NCBI RefSeq assembly: GCF_040939455.1
Contig: NC_134112.1
Location: 66,295,001-66,359,000 of the forward strand
Length of the DNA stretch: 64,000 nt
Reading direction: 5' to 3'
From: Microcebus murinus
Taxonomy: Eukaryota; Chordata; Mammalia; Primates; Cheirogaleidae
Shown: positions 50,781 to 62,155 of the stretch, in pieces
How positions within the stretch are numbered: the first letter of the stretch is position 1
How the letters are laid out: each line of letters opens with the position of its first letter
Position numbers and translations under genes: made by a program
Notes under the pieces: model-generated
What the model saw: only the letters and a program-made list of their open reading frames with translations
Database searches by the model: none
What the model was told of the DNA's origin: nothing

Positions 50781-51359
50781 GCTTTGAGTGTAAGCAGAAT
50801 ATGTCTACATGTCTAAGGACAAACTAACCCCGCCCACATACAAACTCACATCTAAGCTCCCTGTCTACAAGTGGGAAAAATAATCTATTTTATAGCAAAG
50901 TAGCATAGATCCCTATAAACTTGGACATTACTACCGAATAAAATCTTAATTATGCCTACCTTTTTATTCAAGGTTAGCATATCTGTGGCATATCGCAACT
51001 GATTAAACATTAAGCAGTCTACTTGTATTTTTTTCTTTCTTAGAAAACAAATCTGGATTACTTCCTTGTATAGCTTGCATCCTACCAAGACAATTCATTG
51101 CAAGACAGACATGTAAAAAGTTCCCTCACATCTAGGAGGACTTGACCTTGGGGTTAAGCCAGGAAAACTGGACATATTTTCAGCTTCTTTTGAGTCATAT
51201 ATTCATAGAAAAAACACTCTATTATTTCACTGGCAATTACTTTTCAGAACAGTAGGCATACCTGTAATCAGATATAAGTACAAATTACATTTTAAATGCA
51301 AATATAAATGACTTCCAGATTAATCTTTGCTTGAATTATTAAACTGTTTTTATAATCAA
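50781..51359. other. Intron, no feature seen
   Basis: No family was recognised. Confidence 0.5.
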
Positions 51360-52460
51360 AAGTTGACTATGTGTATACATTTATAAAAGGCTTTTGGAAT
51401 GATTTCTTGGCTATGACACCAAAAGCACAGGCAATAAAAGCAAAAATAGACTAATGGGACTACATCAAACTTAAAAACCTGTTAATCAAAGGACACAATC
51501 AACAGAATAAAAGATAACCTACAGAATGGGAGAAAGTGTTTGCAAATCATATATTTGATAAGGGGCTAATATCCAGAATATTAAAAAACCTCCTACAACT
51601 CAACAACAAAGAAAACTAAGTAACCCTATTAAAAAATGGACAAAGAACTTGAATAGACATTTCTTAAGAGATGATATACAAATGGCCAAAAAACATGAAA
51701 AGATGTTCAGTATCACTAATCATCAAAGAAATGTAAATCAAAACTATAATGAAAAATCATCTCACATCTACCCATTAGGATGACTACTATCAAACAAACA
51801 AAACACAAAATTAACAAGTGCTGTCAAAGACGTGGAGAAATCGGAACCCGGATGTACTGCTGGTGGCACTGTAAAATGGTGCAGCCTCTATGGAAAACAG
51901 TATGGTGGTTTCTCAAAAAATTGAAAATGAAACTACCGTAAGATTCGGCAATCCTACATCTGGGTATATGTACAAAGGAACTGAAACCAGAGTCTCAAAG
52001 AGATATTTTCACATTTCATAGCAGCACTATTTACAAAGCCAAGAGGTGGAAGCAGAGGAATGGATATACAAAAGTGGCATGTACATGCAGTGGAAACATT
52101 ATTCAGCCTTAAAAAGGAAATATATCCTATCACGTGCTACAACATGGATGAATCTTGAGAACATTATGCTGAGAGAAATAAACCAGTCACAAAAAGACTG
52201 TATGCTTTCATTTATACGAGGCATCTAAAGTAGTGAAAATCTTAGATACAGAAAACAGAACAGTGGGTACCAGAGGCTGGGGAATGAAGGAAAAGGAGAG
52301 TTGGTGCTTAATGGGTACAGAGTATCAGATTTGCAAAATCAAAAAGTTCTAGAGATTGGTTTCATGACAATGTGAATATACTTAACACTACTGAAAAATA
52401 TACTTGAAAATGGTTAAAAGGGTAAATTTTATGTCACGTGTTTTCTATCACAAAAAAAGA
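51360..52460 (+). repeat. L1 ORF2 end and 3' UTR
   Basis: 'ggcttttggaatgatttctt', 'actacatcaaacttaaaaac', 'aaatggacaaagaacttgaa', then the 3' UTR 'accagaggctggggaatgaa' and end 'taaattttatgtcacgtg'. Multiple stops. The 60-residue ORF at 52046-52228 is ORF2 residue. Confidence 0.9.
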
Positions 52461-52715
52461 GGCCACGTATGGTATGCTTTTATTTCTATGAAATACACAG
52501 AACAGATAAGACTACAGAGACAGAAAGCAGACTGGTGGTTGCTTAGTGTTGCTTAGGGCTTAGGGAAAATTGGAGGGGTGATTAGGGTGTGGAAGCTGAT
52601 AGGTTCAAGATTTCTTTGGGGCTGATAAAAATGTCCTGGAATTAAATACTGGTGATAGTTGCACAACTCTTTGAATACATTAAGAACCATTAAATTATAC
52701 AATTTTAAAAAACAG
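52461..52715 (+). repeat. Second L1 3' UTR directly downstream
   Basis: A second copy of the same 3' UTR section ('cagagacagaaagcagactg', 'aaatgtcctggaattaaata', 'tagttgcacaactctttgaa') follows with no gap. Confidence 0.82.
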
Positions 52716-54579
52716 CTTTTTAATATCTAATGATTGACATGTTTGTGCTGACTCTTATATAGCCTCTCTCACACACCAAAGACTCTTAAGCAATTCCAAA
52801 CCATTCAGCACCCCCTTCAAACACTCTCAGAAATATTATAAAAGTAATTCCTTCAGATATCATAATCATTATTTTCTTTGAGCCACTGCATTCAGCTCCC
52901 TACGAATCCTCAAACAACAAACTAAAATGCAGCATTAATATGTTATGCTAAGAACAATGGCACAAAGCCAGAGAATTTCAAGGATAAAAATATGAAATTT
53001 CCTTGCCTGAGATTTAGTGTGCATTGCAAAAACAACTATATGGATCAGCCACCTTGAGTAAGATGTTTTGACATCTTATCTCAACATCTAAAATTAAAAC
53101 TACATCTTCAATTTGCACTAAAAGCCTTGTGTTTCATCTAGGTTAAACTCAGATAAGAATTTAGAATGAAGGCGATTAGCTACAAGAATGGTTATTTGAA
53201 TGCTGTCTCTTCCTTTCCCCTCAAATGTGAAAAAAAAGTTCAATAATTTGTATGCATCTTGCAGTAATATAACTGTTTTAAAGATGTTATATTTAAACTT
53301 TAATGAAATTTTGAGCAGAAAAAATAAAGTACAAATTTCACTAAGATGACGGGAATCACTTCATCTCACTAGACATTTCATAATGATTATAATCAATGGA
53401 ACTTCAAATTGTATCTTATAAATATATTTGCTTATTTTTAACTCTATTGCCATTACTTATTTTCCAGCAGTGTCAAAACTCTAGGATAGTAAAATACCTC
53501 TTACTTCTAACAGAGATTATTATGTGGGTCAACTGGAAGGAGGGTTATCTATACCATTTGGTAATCTTGTGCCTGGAAAGCCAATCACCACAGCATCAGT
53601 GACTAAACACCAGGAGGCTTAAACACCCCAGTCCCAGGGATGGAAACTGTTTTAATCCTCTTTCTTTCATTGCTCCTTCTTCTTACTCCCCATTCAGTTT
53701 ACTTTCAATATGCCTTTACCTTTGATATAATCGATTCTTTAATCACACTAGACAGGTATAGGTTTCCTTGATGTTGACTCTTTGTGCTGTGTTCACTGCC
53801 ACCCTCTTTCCCTCTAGCCATGCTCAGGAAGCTTTAGCCAAGCCCCCAGAAGGTAATAGGAGCCACCAGAACACAGCCCACAAGAAACAATGCCAGAGAA
53901 AACACCCATTCAGCGGAAAGAAAAGGAAATAAAGGCTCCCGACTTTACAAAAAGATGTCATTCTGAATTATACAGAGACTTATTTTCCGAAAGCAGAAAA
54001 CCTATTTAACAGTACTGTTTGGAAAAACTGTTAGTCATTTTGGAAAATGAAAGCGATGGGTATCTTTAGTGCATGTGGGCTCTAATATGGAGTATCAATC
54101 ACATGCAAGTTACAGCTATTTTTAAACTGTCTTTGTTTGCTTTTCTATCTTTCAATTCTAAGGCAGCATCATTATTCTACTATATTAATATTTGAACTCA
54201 GGTTATTTCTCAGAAGAAAGAAAAAAATCTAATAATTTCCTATACATACATTATTCTGAAAGGTGGCAAGAGGAGTTTCAGTGCTGCGGAGCCACCCTGG
54301 GTGTTCATTACAGTCACCAGGAAGCGTGGTGGGATGCAGTGTTAATGGAACGCAGTGTTAACAGCTCTGCAGAGCCAGTGTTGATACTGCTTGCACAGTG
54401 TGCACTGTGGCATACAAAGGAACCTCTGGATCCTTCACTAAAGTAGCATGAAACAGTGGATGGAAGGCAGAGCCCTAAAACACAGGACAGTTTCTAAAGG
54501 AAAGAAACATTTTCTCTTGTTCAAGCTAAGCATTTAACTCTAGGTTGTTCCATGGTTAAGACCTAAAAAGTGGACATCC
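52716..54579. other. Intron, 1.9 kb without recognised repeats
   Basis: No family was recognised. ORFs at 53396 and 54192 look like chance. Confidence 0.5.
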
Positions 54580-54673
54580 TTCCAATTGTAACTCACATTT
54601 GTAGAACACTTTGTATGTACCAGCTGCTGTTCTAAGTACTTTTCATATATTAATCCACAAACACTACCACCAA
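54580..54673 (-). repeat. MIR SINE, first half
   Basis: 'cacatttgtagaacactttg', 'tgtaccagctgctgttctaa' and 'tacttttcatatattaatcc' are reverse MIR. It continues at 55010 beyond an Alu. Confidence 0.75.
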
Positions 54674-55005
54674 GGCCAGGCACAGTGGCTCCCACTTATA
54701 ATTTTGAGGTAGCATTTTGAGGGAGGCTAGGAACATTGTTCCCAAGGTGGGAACGTTGCTTAAGGCCCAAAGCTTGAGACCAGCCTGGGCAACATAGTGA
54801 GACTTTGTATCTACAAAAAATTAAAAATTAGCTTGGTGTGGTGGTTCATACTGGTATTCCTAGCTACTTGGGAGGCTGAGGTAGAAGGATTGCTTGAGCC
54901 CAGGAGTTTGAAGTTGCAGAGAGCTATTACTAAGCCACTGCACTCCAGCCTGGATAATAGAGCGAGACTCTGTCTCATAGAAAAATAAACAACAAAAAGA
55001 AAAAA
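54674..55005 (+). mobile_element. Alu SINE (old) inserted in a MIR
   Basis: Two-armed plus-strand Alu, 'ggccaggcacagtggctccc' to an A-rich tail. It has a duplicated patch inside the left arm (two 'gggaacgttg/ggaacattg'-like words). The strepsirrhine linker is lacking, so it is an older copy. The 71-residue minus-strand ORF is Alu antisense. Confidence 0.9.
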
Positions 55006-55009
55006 ACTC

Positions 55010-55150
55010 AACCCTAAGAATCCCAAGAGATCGCTAACATTATTGTTCCCATTTCACATATAAAGAAACTGAGGATTATAGTTAAATGACTTGCCTGATA
55101 CTACACAGCTAATAAATGGAGAAACCAAAATTTGAACCATACAATTTGGC
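55010..55150 (-). repeat. MIR SINE, second half
   Basis: 'attgttcccatttcacatat', 'aaagaaactgaggattatag', 'actacacagctaataaatgg' continue the reverse MIR of 54580-54673 with correct order. Confidence 0.82.
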
Positions 55151-55434
55151 TAAAGTCCATAATTTAGATTCCAACCAATAAAAATTAGTGTGTCTCTCTT
55201 TTTTTTTTTTTTACAAGCAAGTGTTTTTTATGACTATCCATTTCACAATGGCACTGCTTTAAAAAAAAAAAATCTTACACCTACATATGTAATGGTTCAA
55301 TTTTTCTCATAAATAAACTCGCTCAGTTAACTAAGACAAATCATCAACTGAGTTAGTGAACTTGTTCAAATTAGCTAGGGGTGTAGACAGAGTCTAAATG
55401 AGAGAATCCACTGTAATGACTTATTCAACACCTA

Positions 55435-55550
55435 GATGCTGTGTAGATAATTCTGCTCCTTGAAAGCAGAGATTACTATCTTTATATTCTGAGCACCTAG
55501 CACATTGTAAATACTCAGTAAATGTGCTGAACAAAGATAGAAGGCAAATA
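55435..55550 (+). repeat. L2 LINE 3' end
   Basis: 'gctccttgaaagcagagatt' then 'gagcacctagcacattgtaa' and 'actcagtaaatgtgctgaa' match the L2 end. Confidence 0.75.
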
Positions 55551-55559
55551 AATCAACAT

Positions 55560-55960
55560 CCATGAAGGAAATGCCCGGTGGCACCGAGAGGAAGGAACAT
55601 GGAGAGGGAGGAGGATGGGGAACGAAAGGTGACTGCAAGCAAGCTCTCTGCTGCCTTTGCTCCAGGGCCTCCTTCCTCTTAGCAAAGCTCTGCAGCCCAG
55701 GATCTGCATGTTGCTGTGCTGGAAGGGAGTTCAGGCAGCAGGGCAAGGGGCAGGGAGAGCAAAGAGGAAAGTCAGGAATCAGAGAGGGCCCCTCAGCAGG
55801 GAAGCTGCAGCGGTGGAAAGTCCCACCTCCACCCTCAGGGGAGCACTGGCAGGAGTGAGGCGTCCAGGGAGGAGACAGAGGGGGAGGCAGGCAGCAAGGG
55901 GGCCTCCACCTACTTTTCAAAGAACCAAGAAGTCAAACTGAAAGAAAAAAGGATTTAGCC
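55560..55960. other. GC- and purine-rich island in AT-rich intron
   Basis: About 400 bp markedly richer in G and C than its surroundings, G/A-skewed on the plus strand, with few CpG. It has open frames on both strands (longest 55432-55920 on minus, 162 codons, mostly Pro/Ser/Cys-rich) that look compositional. No protein family was recognised. Confidence 0.5.
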
Positions 55961-56234
55961 TCCTCTTACACAGGGTCTTCCGTCTTCCTTTGAAAATGAC
56001 TTTAGAAAAGAAAAGGCGAGGTTGAAAGGGAACACAAAAGAAAGTCAGATTCATGCCTAGGGAGTTAAAACATGTTGGAAGAGCCAGTGCAAATCAGCAG
56101 CTAATGCCAGTGTGTTTGGAAGGGACCTACTACCACGGGGTTCTGGAGCCTGGCCTGCTGACACTATTGCTTGTCCCTAGAAAAACGTTATTGGAACTAA
56201 AGGCATAAATTGAAAGGAAGTTCAATGGCCTCCC

Positions 56235-56413
56235 CTCCTGCCACCTTCATGTTTTTCTGGAATGCAGTACCGCCATACATTTCCACATCATGGCCCAAAT
56301 GCCACCTCTTTCGTGACGCCTTCCCCGATCACCAGAATGATATGCTATCCTGAGCATCATACCACCCTCCTTCAAAGAGAACTAAAACTGCCCCTGTTCT
56401 GCCAACAAATCCT
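56235..56413 (+). repeat. L2 LINE fragment
   Basis: 'tttttctggaatgcagtacc', 'cccaaatgccacctctttcg' and 'tgacgccttccccgatcacc' follow L2. Its last 69 bases (56345-56413) are repeated at 58222-58290. Confidence 0.72.
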
Positions 56414-56444
56414 AGGATACTTTATCTAGGTAGCTCTTAGAGTC

Positions 56445-56522
56445 ATTTGTGTCACCTACTCACTTACTCAACAGACATTTATTGCATGTCTGTCATGTGC
56501 CCGGTATTTTTCTAGACACTAG
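56445..56522 (-). repeat. L2-type 3' end, left piece
   Basis: 'actcaacagacatttattgc' and 'atgtgcccggtatttttcta' are the reverse L2 end. The sequence is interrupted by an LTR and resumes at 57151. Confidence 0.7.
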
Positions 56523-57144
56523 TGTGTATGGAAAAGAACCCAAATTCTGTAAAACAATTTAAAGAGGTTTATTCTGAGCCAAATATGTACTACCATGGCC
56601 TGGAGAGCCACACCCAAGTAGCTTTGATCAAGTGGTCTCGTCGTAGTTAGTTACAGTTTGGCTTTATACATTTCAGGGAGACAGGAATTCATGTCATAAA
56701 TCAATACATGGAAGGCATATATTTGGCCCAAAAAAGCAGGATAGCTCAAAGCAGGGCATTATAGGTTATAGGTAGGTTTAAGGATTCTTTGATTTGTAAT
56801 TGGTCAGATAAATAAAACTTTTTCTAAAAGCTTGGCATGTCTTAATTAAGGAAGTCTGTTAATCAGAGACAAGCCACCAGACATATACAGACATATACCC
56901 AGAGTCTAGTGATCTGTTAAGCAAATTGATGACCTGCAGATATGGCTTAAGCTTGTCTTGTGTAGCCTTACGGCTGTTACTGAGTTACAAAGGACATCTC
57001 AAAGAAGGGAAGGGGGCATGATGAGGCATGCCTGACCTCCCTTCTCATGACCAGCAGCTCAACTATAGGGGATTTCTGGGGTACCTTTGGCCAAGATGGA
57101 GACTATTCAGTCTGCTACAGGGATTAAGATTTTATTTTAGTTCA
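56523..57144 (-). mobile_element. ERV solo LTR with 6-bp target duplication
   Basis: The plus-strand text starts tgtgtatgg and ends agttca, giving the TG...CA termini of an LTR; flanking cactag occurs at 56517-56522 and 57145-57150. Removing it rejoins the L2 end. Read on the minus strand, an AATAAA signal lies near the 3' end (complement of 'gaggtttattctgagcc'). No internal retroviral sequence is adjacent. The family is not assigned. Confidence 0.82.
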
Positions 57145-57150
57145 CACTAG

Positions 57151-57215
57151 GAATATGGCGATTAAAAAAAAGACCCAAATGCCTACATTCAGGGTGTTTA
57201 CAGTCTTCTGTAGTA
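57151..57215 (-). repeat. L2-type 3' end, right piece
   Basis: 'gaatatggcgattaaaaaaa' then 'ctacattcagggtgtttaca' continue the reverse L2 after the LTR. Confidence 0.6.
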
Positions 57216-58221
57216 TATTGTACATCAAATTACAGTTCTGATACTATGTATTACATATTTTATAAGCCTCTTATTGGCTAACAGGCTTGTAATAAACAGC
57301 CTTCATATCGCTTAGACCTCTGAATTCCCATCTTTCCTAGTATAGGACAGGCACTGCTTTTAAAAGTTCAATCTTTTAAAATCAATAGGAAATTTATATT
57401 TCCACATAGTAGTCAAACATGCTACCTTCAGTGGACTTTCAAGAAAAAATTTCACTTTTGTTTTTGACATAAATGCTCATATTTTATCATATATTCTAGA
57501 CATGGAAAAGTAGAAAGTTGCATACACTTGGTGAGAGGAAAGGAAGAATTCAATCTCTATTTGTAATGTGATATAATAATAAATTTCAAATTTTGTCAAT
57601 ATTATGAAGTTTCTATTTTGCAAAGGAGTGTTCACTAAAATAAGTTAAGGGAGAGAGAAGGAGGAAGCAGTTATAAAATCAGTGACTGACGTAATTCAAA
57701 TTATTTCCAAAGGGTTATAATAAAGTGTGTCATGAGGTATTCCTTAAATTCCTGCTCATTTTGAAAAAAAAGAATACCACACTTTTTAATAACTAAAATA
57801 GATCAGGTATTCCCTCATTTGACTTTTATTTCCCAAGTAGCCAAGTGTAATGATGAAAACCACAATCTAACTAATAAAATAGTAGTGACCACACTACAGA
57901 ATTATATTGTTCAATATAGACAGTGGGTCTACATATACCATTATCCACATGAAGAAACCACAGAAAAACACTTAAGGTATAGGTTAGCCACTTCCTCAAG
58001 AGAGGTGAAACAATTACCACAATGAAACACGTATTTCTTCCTTTTGTTCTCCCACTTCTCATTCCTTTTCCTTTTACTTAGCAAAATTTATTTTTCCATA
58101 AATCTCAGAAAATTATATCTGAAAACAGGCATTATTTATTAATATTCTTCATAATTTGATTCCTCGTTCACCCTAATCAATCAACCACACAAACCACACA
58201 TTGTAAGTATAACAGAATAAT
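57216..58221. other. Intron, no firm feature
   Basis: AT-rich. A weak reverse-MIR resemblance around 57930-58000 ('attatccacatgaagaaacc') is not strong enough to call separately. Confidence 0.45.
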
Positions 58222-58290
58222 CTACCCTGAGCATTATACCACCCTCCTTCCGAGAGAACTAAAACTGTCCCTGCTCTGCCAACAAATCCT
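58222..58290 (+). repeat. Second copy of a 69-bp duplicated segment
   Basis: Aligns without gaps to 56345-56413 with 6 differences in 69 bases, same orientation, about 1.8 kb away. Shared words include 'accaccctccttc' and 'tctgccaacaaatcct'. Confidence 0.85.
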
Positions 58291-59999
58291 TGTTTGAGGC
58301 TACAGATATATTTTAAATCTTTTATTTCCTACCTAAGTACAGGTGAATCTGAGCTTAGATGTCAAATTCCCAAGACTAGAGTATGAATAAGTGTAAGTTG
58401 GGCAAAGCAGAAACATAGCTCTCTGGCATCATAATTTCAGGATCTAAAGGGCATCCATAGAACGCAGTCCTACCCATCAACCCAACAAAGAAAGAAAACC
58501 CAAGCTCAAAGCTCCTTTTACACTGCCATGATATTCCTACAGATTCAATGTCACAAGTCAGTCCTTACCAGTGTTTTTTCAACCTTGGGGCAAAGAAATG
58601 AGTAAAATCTCCAGAGTTGTTAGGAGAGGGCAGGACTCTTTAAACTCTAACCACCTGCCTACCTCCAGACCTTCTGAGATACCTGCTCCATTAGGAATTT
58701 TAGAGTGTAGCAGCTGTTATTTGATGGTAACATGTAATACCCGCTACGAGTTTTGGGGTTAAAGAAAAAAAGAGAAGAAAAGACAAACACTGATCTATTT
58801 TCACTACAAATTTTGGCTCTCCTGAAGGATGATCTATATCCTACAGCTTTAAGACTAAAAACAGAAGCAGGGAGGTCACTAATTCATGTCATAACATCCG
58901 ATTGCTGTGTCACCGAATATGATCATTTCTGCAGCCCCCTGTATAACAGACATTTAGATGGCCTTAAGAAACATCCTAGAATTCTGATCAGAAATAAATA
59001 TCATTCATTTTTAATGCTGACCTTTCTTTTTTTTATGAGAAAATGTTGTGAAACTGAATGAGAAAGACAGCAAACACACAAAGCAAATGCAACTCATTCT
59101 TGAGCTATGAGCCAGACACAATACAGAATCACCCTTGCAGCTCTGTACCAACTGCTCAAGACCTCAATAGAAGAAAGTCATACATAATGTAGCAGTAAAA
59201 CTGTTGACAGGGCTACATGGTCACAGAAGATCCTGTGAATTTGCTGCTGTGGACATGAGGATGCGATGTGCGAAGGCCTGATGAGATTTTGCATTTCTTA
59301 ATGGTGTCCTGAAGGCAAGTTCTGTTGCTTGCTTAACATCTGCAGTAATGCAAAGGCTTATTGAAAGCAAGCTTTTGATTTCACACATTTTCTGTATCAG
59401 CTAAACACACATGCACACACAAAATGACATTTCCTCGTTTAAAGGGATACTTAAATATTCAAGTGCTCATGGTCTTGGTAAATACATAAATAAATCATTT
59501 AGACTATTGTAGCTCAAGATGCTCCTTTTCAAACAAATATAAATTTGCAAGTTTATTCATATTGTGAGTTAAGGCTTGTGAATGTTGGGGATGGAGTGGT
59601 TAATGCATGGACTTTGGAGGGTTATGGAACCATTTGGAATCACATATACATTGCTAATGGGCGATGACTCCACGACTCTTATCAAATTTTCAAGAGGGTA
59701 AATGACTCTGGAAAGGTTAAGACTTACCAATTTAGAAAGATGAGTGGATAGTCCAAGATATATTCACTGTAAGTCTCATGAAACAGGTGAGAGAAAGTAA
59801 AATACATCAGATAGCCGTATCATCTATAAGTTACAGCTAACTTACAGATAGCCCTTTTATACATGTAAATTAATAGATATAAAATACTGGCCAAGTGAGT
59901 TCTTCCATTAAATTATTAGTTAAGAATTTATTATATAAGGAACTAAAATAGAGAATGCAGGTTGTACCAAAGATGGATAAAATTCTGGGTCAAAATTTT
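58291..59999. other. Intron, 1.7 kb without recognised repeats
   Basis: No family was recognised. ORFs at 58571 and 58753 match nothing known. Confidence 0.5.
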
Positions 60000-60279
60000 A
60001 AGGTGTCCCTTTGCCTTTAAAAAAATAGCTTTATTAAGCTATAATTTATATATGATAATAGCATGTATTTAAAGTGTATGAATGGGTGTTTTGACATATG
60101 TATATACCTATAAAACCATCATTGCAATCAACATAATAAAAATAGCTATCATTCCCAAAAGTTTCCTAGTAAATTCTTGGTAATTCCTCCTTCAAATCCT
60201 GTCCTTTTAAAGTTCCTTGTCACTACAGATTAGTTTTCACTTCCTAGAATTTCATATAAATGGAGTCACACAGTATAAA
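60000..60279 (-). repeat. L1 3' end, first half
   Basis: Antisense old L1 3' UTR ('agctttattaagctataatt', 'aaagtgtatgaatgggtgtt', 'atttcatataaatggagtca'), interrupted by an LTR and resuming near 60723. Confidence 0.8.
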
Positions 60280-60722
60280 TGGTTGAATGGTGACCCCAAA
60301 AAGATATGTATACATACTAATTCCTAGAACCTGGGAAAGTTACCTTATTTGGAAACGGAATCTTTTTAGACTATGGATTTTGAGATCAGATCATCATCCT
60401 AGATCATCCAAATGGACCTTAAATCTGATGAGAAATGTCCTTATTTATAAGAGATACACACAAAGGAGGAAAGAGAGAGACGGCAACATGACGAGAGGCA
60501 GAGCAGAGAGCGATACAGTCACAAGCCACAAATCAGGAATGCTGACAGTTACCAGATGCTGGGAAAGGAAAAAACAGTCCTCCCCTCGAGCCTCTATAAG
60601 GAGAGCTGTCCTGTCAACACTTTGATTTTGGACCTCTAGTCTTCAGAATCATGCAGGAATAAAGTTCTGTTGTTTCAAGCCAGCAAGTTTATGGATGTGT
60701 TAGCCACATAAAATTAATATAT
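60280..60722 (+). mobile_element. MLT1/MST-type (ERVL-MaLR) solo LTR
   Basis: 'ggttgaatggtgaccccaaa', 'accttatttggaaacggaat', 'cacaagccacaaatcagga', 'actttgattttggacctcta', 'gttgtttcaagccagcaag' give a full-length MaLR LTR in order. The 112-residue ORF at 60287-60625 is an LTR translation, not a gene. It sits inside an L1. Confidence 0.9.
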
Positions 60723-60985
60723 ATTATTTTTTTGTCTGGCCTTTTAAACTCAGCATAATCATTTTGATATTCATCCATGTTGCATCATGTATGAATAGTT
60801 CATTCCTTTCTATTGCTAAATAATATTTAATTGTATGGATATGCCAAATTTTGTTTACCTGTTCACCTGTGAAGGAAGATTTTCTTTCTCTCCAGTTTAA
60901 GACTATTATAAATCAAGTTGCTATGAAGATCTGTAGTTCTCACTGTTGAAACATATGCATTCATTTCCTTGCGTAAAAACCTAGC
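60723..60985 (-). repeat. L1 3' end, second half
   Basis: 'ttttgtctggccttttaaac', 'attcatccatgttgcatcat' and 'taatatttaattgtatggat' continue the antisense L1 beyond the LTR. Confidence 0.82.
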
Positions 60986-61370
60986 CATGGAATGGCTGTG
61001 AAGCAGCTCAGGAAATGTCACTCTTTCCAAGAGTGAATTTTTGGGCATCTTGGAAACTGCCTTCTCTCTGCCCTCTCCAGGCTAAATCTGGAAAATTACC
61101 ACCTCGGTTTTCTATGAAGAGGCATTAAATTGAGTCACTTTTGGAATAAATATACCATCAAAATTAATAGCCAAAAGATGGATCCTTTAAAAGACTTCTA
61201 AATTTTCTTAAAAATAAATTTTAGAGATCTCTTAATCAAAACAATTGCCTTATTTGTATTAATAGATCAATTAGATTAAAAGACAGACACATAATGTTAT
61301 GGCTAGCCTTAAAAATTCTTGACAAAACTGAAAAACAAGTATTTGATTTAAAACAAAGATAAAAGTCCTT
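60986..61370. other. Intron upstream of the ERV
   Basis: No family was recognised. The 5' edge of the ERV was placed at 61371. Confidence 0.45.
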
Positions 61371-62155
61371 TGATAACTAGCCCTGTGGGAATAATGGCAG
61401 AGGTCAATTTTCTTTGTAGCCTAATGGTTAAAGTTCTGTGCTTTCATCTCAACAGCCTAAGTTTGATTCCTGGACACAGAATGAGCCTGTTCTGGTTTGA
61501 TATTTGTGTAAATGTTTCCATTCATGGTTTTCTTCCCTTCTGTGCAGTTTTTGCTTTCCTGTATTCTATAGAGACATATGAGGCTTTTAGATGCTTATGT
61601 ATAGTCAGATGAGACCCTAGGAAATATGCCTGGACAAAATGTGGGTTATACTTCATTTATGGCTACAGAAGCTTTTTTTTGAGCTGTTTTTGTGTGGCTT
61701 TCCTAAACCTTGTAAAAACTGTTCTCCACCGCTTTAAAGACACCCCTTGCTTCTTTAAATTGTGATCTTGGTTAAGGCTTATTGGTTTCACTTAAAAGGA
61801 TACTGTAGTTTAAAAGTTCACAAGCAAAATGTCAGCTATATGCCCCATCTAAGTTTCCTCCATTCATCTTCATTCCTTTATAACTCCTTCCTCTTTGCCC
61901 ATTGTGGAGTTTTGGCGAATCAAAGGCAACCAACTGTTCAAACTATACAGGAGGCAAATGCTGGGCTGTAACCAATCCACAGCTGTTTCTATATCTCACT
62001 TCCATTTTCTCTATGTCACTTTCTCTTGCCTGTCCATAAATCTTCTTCAACCATGCTACATCATTAGAATCTTTCTGAACCTGTTTGAGTTCAGCTGCCC
62101 AATCTGTGAATTGCTCTTTGCTCAATCAAATTGTTAACTTTAACTTTTATCAAAA
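61371..62155 (+). mobile_element. 5' LTR of a class I endogenous retrovirus (probable)
   Basis: Starts 'tgataactagccctgtggga' and ends in a U5-like 'gctctttgctcaatcaaatt' stretch. A TGG-initiated stretch follows at 62157 that could be the primer-binding site, though I cannot match it to a tRNA. Its role is inferred from pol traces about 1 kb downstream on the same strand. The exact ends are uncertain. It contains the tRNA-Glu-like block at 61410-61481. Confidence 0.65.
61410..61481 (+). pseudogene. tRNA-Glu(TTC)-like segment inside the LTR
   Basis: A 72-nt block with an A-box match 'tagcctaatgg' at 61417-61427, a B-box-like 'agtttgattcc' at 61460-61470, and an anticodon-position TTC in 'gctttcat'. 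Length and spacing equal those of tRNA-Glu, and 'taatggtta' and 'gattcctgg' match it. The B box has changes at two positions and the acceptor stem is weakly paired, so it is not a working tRNA gene. Confidence 0.7.

Noticed and set aside
55432..55920. 162-residue minus-strand ORF, longest in the window
   Set aside because: Lies in a GC-skewed block, is Pro/Ser/Cys-rich, competes with open frames on the other strand, and begins in an L2 end. No splice context or known domain.
60287..60625. 112-residue plus-strand ORF
   Set aside because: Entirely within an MLT1/MST LTR.
61410..61481. Functional tRNA-Glu gene
   Set aside because: B box altered and acceptor stem poorly paired, so it is called only a tRNA-like relic.
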